Shown piece by piece: positions 22,585 to 25,567 of a DNA stretch of 25,567 bases. Both the position numbers and the translations under genes were made by a program. Under the pieces are notes generated by a model that worked only from the letters and a program-made list of their open reading frames with translations, did no database searches and was not told the DNA's origin. Within the stretch, counting starts at the first letter, position 1. Every line of letters begins with the position of its first letter. The stretch covers positions 1 to 25,567 of the forward strand of contig JBGAIL010000054.1 of the NCBI GenBank assembly GCA_044225565.1, read 5' to 3'. Source of the DNA: CAVXAE01 sp044225565 (GTDB taxonomy: Bacteria; Pseudomonadota; Gammaproteobacteria; Steroidobacterales; Steroidobacteraceae).

Positions 22585-23772
22585 ATGAGCGCCACGACCC
22601 GCCTGTCCACCTGCCTCGCCGTTCTCGTCCTGCTGAGCGCCTGCTCGGGGGTGCCCGACCAGACCGGGCCCGGCGCCGCGGGACCGGCACAACAGGTGGG
22701 CTACGTCGTCGTGCAGCCGGCCAGCGTGCCGGTCGCCGCAGAGCTGGCCGGGCGCACCGCTGCATTCGCGACCTCGCAAGTGCGGCCGCAGGTCTCCGGG
22801 GTCATCCAGAAGCTGCGATTCACCGAGGGCTCGCTCGTCCAGGCCGGACAGACGCTCTATCAGATCGATCCGAGCACCTATCAGGCCGCTCTCGATGAAG
22901 CGCGAGCCAACCTGGCGAGCGCGCAGGCCACGGCCGACGCGGCGCGCGAGAAAGCGGAACGCTACGCGCCGTTGGCGGACATGGAGGCGGTGAGCCGCCA
23001 GGATTACACCGATGCTGCCGGCACTGCGCGCCAGGCCGCGGCACAAGTGCAGCAGTTCCAGGCGCAACTGGAGACGGCGAAGATCAATCTGCGCTTCACG
23101 AGCGTGCCGGCGCCCATCACGGGAAGCATCGGCCGCTCGCTGTTCACCGTCGGCGCGCTCGTGACGGCGAATCAGGCCGACCCGCTTGCCGTGATCCAGC
23201 AACCCGATCCCATGTATGTCGAGCTGCAGCAGTCGAGCGCGGATCTGCTGCGGTTGCGGCGCTCGCTGCAGAGCGGCGGCGTCACTCCGGCCAGCGCGGC
23301 AGTGCGGTTGCGGCTCGAGGACGGCAGTGAGTACGGCCCGACCGGCACCGTCGAGTTCTCCGAAGTCACCGTGAGCGAAACTACGGGAACGGTGACGCTG
23401 CGCGCCCGTTTCCCGAACCCGGACGGTCTGCTGCTGCCCGGCATGTTCGTGCGCGCGCTCTTCGATCAAGGCGTCAACCAGAATGCCTTCCTGGTGCCGC
23501 AGTCCGCCGTGACGCGTGACCAGCGCGGCAATGCGAGCGTGCTGGTCGTCGGCGCGAACGATCGCGCCGAGCAGCGCAAGGTGATCGCCGAGCGCACCTC
23601 GGGCACCTCGTGGGTGGTGACGCAGGGGCTCGAGCCCGGCGCGAAAGTGATCGTGCAAGGCACCGACATCAAGCCCAACAGCCCGGTGAGGGCGGTGCCA
23701 GCCGACTCGGCGCAAGACGTGGCCGCGACCCGATCCCGGGCCGCCGGCGGCAGCGCGACTCGGAGCCGCTGA
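22585..23772 (+). CDS. RND efflux periplasmic adaptor lipoprotein (AcrA/MexA type)
   Basis: 395 residues. Lipoprotein signal with LSAC, Cys20. The membrane-fusion layout is clear: first half of the lipoyl domain RPQVSGVIQKLRFTEGSLVQAGQTLYQIDP (67-96), an alpha-hairpin with coiled-coil helices (about 98-168), the second lipoyl half APITGSIGRSLFTVGALV (176-193), then beta-barrel and membrane-proximal domains (about 205-370), with PGMFVRALF and AVTRD...VLVVG. It is anchored in the inner membrane and links the RND pump to a TolC-like outer-membrane channel. The permease gene starts 2 nt after the stop. The last 20 residues are Ala/Arg-rich and not conserved. Confidence 0.95.
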   Translation: MSATTRLSTCLAVLVLLSACSGVPDQTGPGAAGPAQQVGYVVVQPASVPVAAELAGRTAAFATSQVRPQVSGVIQKLRFTEGSLVQAGQTLYQIDPSTYQAALDEARANLASAQATADAAREKAERYAPLADMEAVSRQDYTDAAGTARQAAAQVQQFQAQLETAKINLRFTSVPAPITGSIGRSLFTVGALVTANQADPLAVIQQPDPMYVELQQSSADLLRLRRSLQSGGVTPASAAVRLRLEDGSEYGPTGTVEFSEVTVSETTGTVTLRARFPNPDGLLLPGMFVRALFDQGVNQNAFLVPQSAVTRDQRGNASVLVVGANDRAEQRKVIAERTSGTSWVVTQGLEPGAKVIVQGTDIKPNSPVRAVPADSAQDVAATRSRAAGGSATRSR

Positions 23773-23774
23773 GC

Positions 23775-25567
23775 ATGCTCTCCCGCGTCTTCATCGGGCG
23801 GCCGATCTTCGCCTGGGTCATCGCCATCGTCGTGATGCTGCTCGGCGCGGTGTCGCTGTTCCTGCTGCCGATCGAGCAATATCCCGACGTCGCCCCGCCG
23901 CAGGTCAACATCCGCGCCAACTATCCCGGCGCCTCGGCCTCGACCCTGGAGAACAGCGTCACCCAGGTGATCGAGCAGCAGCTCACCGGCATCGACGGCC
24001 TGCTCTATTTCACCTCCACCTCGAGCTCCAAGGGCCAGGTCTCCATCAGCGTCACGCTGGACAAGGGCACGGACCCCGACATCGCGCAGGTGCAGGTGCA
24101 GAACCGCGTGCAGCAGGCCCTTTCGCGCCTGCCGCAGGCGGTGCAGCAGCAGGGCGTCACGGTGACGAAGTCGAATCCGGACTTCCTGATGATCGCCGCG
24201 GTGTACGACACCACCGACCAGGCGCTGCCGCAGGACGTCTCGGACTACATGGTCTCCAACTTCCAGGACCGGCTCGCGCGCCTGCCCGGCGTCGGCGACA
24301 CCAACGTCTTCGGCTCGCAGTACGCGATGCGCATCTGGCTCCACCCGGACCGGCTCGCGAGCGCGGCGCTGATGCCGAGCGACGTCGTGACGGCCATCCA
24401 GGCGCAGAACGCCGAGATCGCCGCCGGCGAAGTGGGTGGATTGCCGGCGCCGCAGGGCCAGCTGCTCAACGCCACCATCACCGCGCAATCCAGGCTGCAG
24501 ACGGCCGATCAGTTCCGGCGCATCGTGCTCAAGACCGAGCCGAACGGCTCGACCGTCACCATCGGCGACGTCGCCCGGGTGGAGCTCGGCGCAGAGAGCT
24601 ATGCCGCCGTGAGCCGCGTCAACGGCCATCCGGGCGCCGGCATCGCGATGTCGGCCGCACCCGGCGCCGACGCGCTCAAGACGGCGGAGCGCATCAAGGC
24701 GGAGCTCGAGAGCGCGAAGGCGACGCTGCCCAAAGGCTGGCAGATCGCCTTCCCCCAGGACTCCACGAAATTCATCCGGCTGTCGATCGCGGAGGTCGAG
24801 CACACCCTGCTCATCGCCATCATCCTGGTGGTCGCGGTCATCTTCGTGTTCCTGCAGAACTGGCGCGCCACGCTCATTCCGGCGATCGCCGTGCCGGTGG
24901 TGCTGCTCGGCACGTTCGGGGTGCTCGCGGTCGCGGGATTCTCCATCAACACGCTCACGCTCTTCGCGCTCGTGCTCGCCATCGGGCTGCTGGTCGACGA
25001 CGCGATCGTGGTCGTGGAGAACGTGGAGCGTCTGCTCGAATCGAATCCGGAGATGACGCCGCGCGAGGCGACCATCCAGTCCATGAAGGAGATCCAGCTG
25101 GCGCTCGTCGCGGTGGCACTGGTGCTCTCGGCCGTGTTCCTGCCGATGGCCTTCTTCGGCGGGTCGACCGGCGTCATCTACCGCCAGTTCTCGGTGACCA
25201 TCGTGGCGGCGATGGTCCTGTCCGTCGGCGTCGCATTGGTGCTGAGTCCGGCGCTCACCGCCACGCTGCTGCGGCAGAAAAAGAAGGACGAAGGCACTGG
25301 CGCATCGCGCCTGTCCCGGACGCTGGCCATGGCGCACGACCGCTTCAATCGCGGCTTCGAGGCGTTCGCCGACCGGTACGTGCAATGGTCGCGGCGGGCC
25401 GTCGATCGCAAAGCGCTCTACCTCGCCATCTACTTCCTCGTGCTCGCGCTGCTCGGCGTGATGTTCTTCCGCCTGCCGACGGGCTTCCTGCCCACCGAGG
25501 ATCAGGGCGGCGCCATGGTGCAGTTCCGGCTTCCGGCCGGCGCCACCCAGACTCGCACGCGGCAGGT
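23775..25567 (+). CDS. RND multidrug efflux permease (AcrB/MexB, HAE1 type), 3' end outside window
   Basis: 597 codons before the window ends, of about 1,040 expected. It begins MLSRVFIGRPIFAWVIAIVV with the first membrane helix, then IEQYPDVAPPQVNIRANYPGA, the standard HAE1 entry to the porter domain, and VSISVTLDKGTDPDIAQVQVQNRV. The TM4 proton-relay pair is kept: LAIGLLVDDAIVVVENVER, with Asp408 and Asp409 (AcrB Asp407/408). The TM5-6 region FLPMAFFGGSTGVIYRQFSVTI follows. The pump exports hydrophobic drugs or metabolites, driven by the proton gradient, with the adaptor just upstream. Substrates cannot be read from the sequence. The divergent sugar cassette shares the upstream regulatory region, but nothing shows joint control. 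Confidence 0.96.
   Translation, partial: MLSRVFIGRPIFAWVIAIVVMLLGAVSLFLLPIEQYPDVAPPQVNIRANYPGASASTLENSVTQVIEQQLTGIDGLLYFTSTSSSKGQVSISVTLDKGTDPDIAQVQVQNRVQQALSRLPQAVQQQGVTVTKSNPDFLMIAAVYDTTDQALPQDVSDYMVSNFQDRLARLPGVGDTNVFGSQYAMRIWLHPDRLASAALMPSDVVTAIQAQNAEIAAGEVGGLPAPQGQLLNATITAQSRLQTADQFRRIVLKTEPNGSTVTIGDVARVELGAESYAAVSRVNGHPGAGIAMSAAPGADALKTAERIKAELESAKATLPKGWQIAFPQDSTKFIRLSIAEVEHTLLIAIILVVAVIFVFLQNWRATLIPAIAVPVVLLGTFGVLAVAGFSINTLTLFALVLAIGLLVDDAIVVVENVERLLESNPEMTPREATIQSMKEIQLALVAVALVLSAVFLPMAFFGGSTGVIYRQFSVTIVAAMVLSVGVALVLSPALTATLLRQKKKDEGTGASRLSRTLAMAHDRFNRGFEAFADRYVQWSRRAVDRKALYLAIYFLVLALLGVMFFRLPTGFLPTEDQGGAMVQFRLPAGATQTRTRQ

Noticed and set aside
23466..25385. A 639-codon open frame on the minus strand, antisense to the RND genes
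   Set aside because: A shadow of GC-rich coding sequence: the plus strand carries unmistakable RND adaptor and permease motifs, while the antisense protein is His/Asp/Arg-rich without any motif.

Overview
The window is 25.6 kb of GC-rich (mid-60s % by eye), densely coding chromosomal DNA. It holds 22 protein genes that I can support. Two run off the window: the 5' end of the M13 peptidase and the 3' end of the RND permease. I see no tRNA, rRNA, CRISPR array, insertion sequence or integrase. Lipoproteins, a FecI/FecR/TonB-receptor set, an AcrAB-type RND pump and M13 and gamma-glutamyltransferase-family enzymes point to a Gram-negative proteobacterium. A gammaproteobacterium of the Steroidobacter/Xanthomonadales kind is my best guess, with low confidence. 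No stretch longer than about 300 bases lacks a gene.

Region 1 (1-7,180) is mixed housekeeping: an M13 zinc metallopeptidase, a secreted metallo-beta-lactamase-fold hydrolase overlapping an AlkX/YcaQ-type DNA glycosylase, a small lipoprotein, a PRC-barrel protein, exonuclease III, a membrane-anchored protein built of 11-residue repeats, and a stand-alone BLUF blue-light sensor.

Region 2 (7,190-12,350, leftward) is a cell-surface-signalling uptake locus. An ECF sigma factor overlaps its FecR regulator by 4 nt; a TonB-dependent receptor with an N-terminal STN signalling domain follows, then a secreted DUF1080 (3-keto-disaccharide hydrolase family) protein. The layout suggests uptake and periplasmic handling of a glycoside or similar nutrient.

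Region 3 (12,500-16,000) holds a coiled-coil/glycine-zipper lipoprotein, a small unknown protein, a Gfo/Idh/MocA oxidoreductase, a small winged-helix protein preceded by an 18-bp perfect palindrome, and a ParB-like orphan of lower GC.

Region 4 (16,035-22,353, leftward) is the most interesting part. It is a tightly overlapping cassette: surface-carbohydrate transferase-like protein, NeuB-family synthase without its usual SAF domain, a CMP-nonulosonate cytidylyltransferase fused to a KdsC-like HAD phosphatase, a 2OG-Fe(II) oxygenase-like protein whose C-terminus looks frameshifted, and a gamma-glutamyltransferase-family protein lacking the usual substrate-binding Arg. Synthase, phosphatase and cytidylyltransferase are the three activities of the Kdn route, so a short path from a sugar phosphate plus PEP to a CMP-activated nonulosonic acid is plausible. 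The operon has no NeuC/epimerase or aminotransferase.

Region 5 (22,585-25,567) is the start of an RND efflux operon (lipoprotein adaptor plus HAE1-type permease), divergent from region 4.
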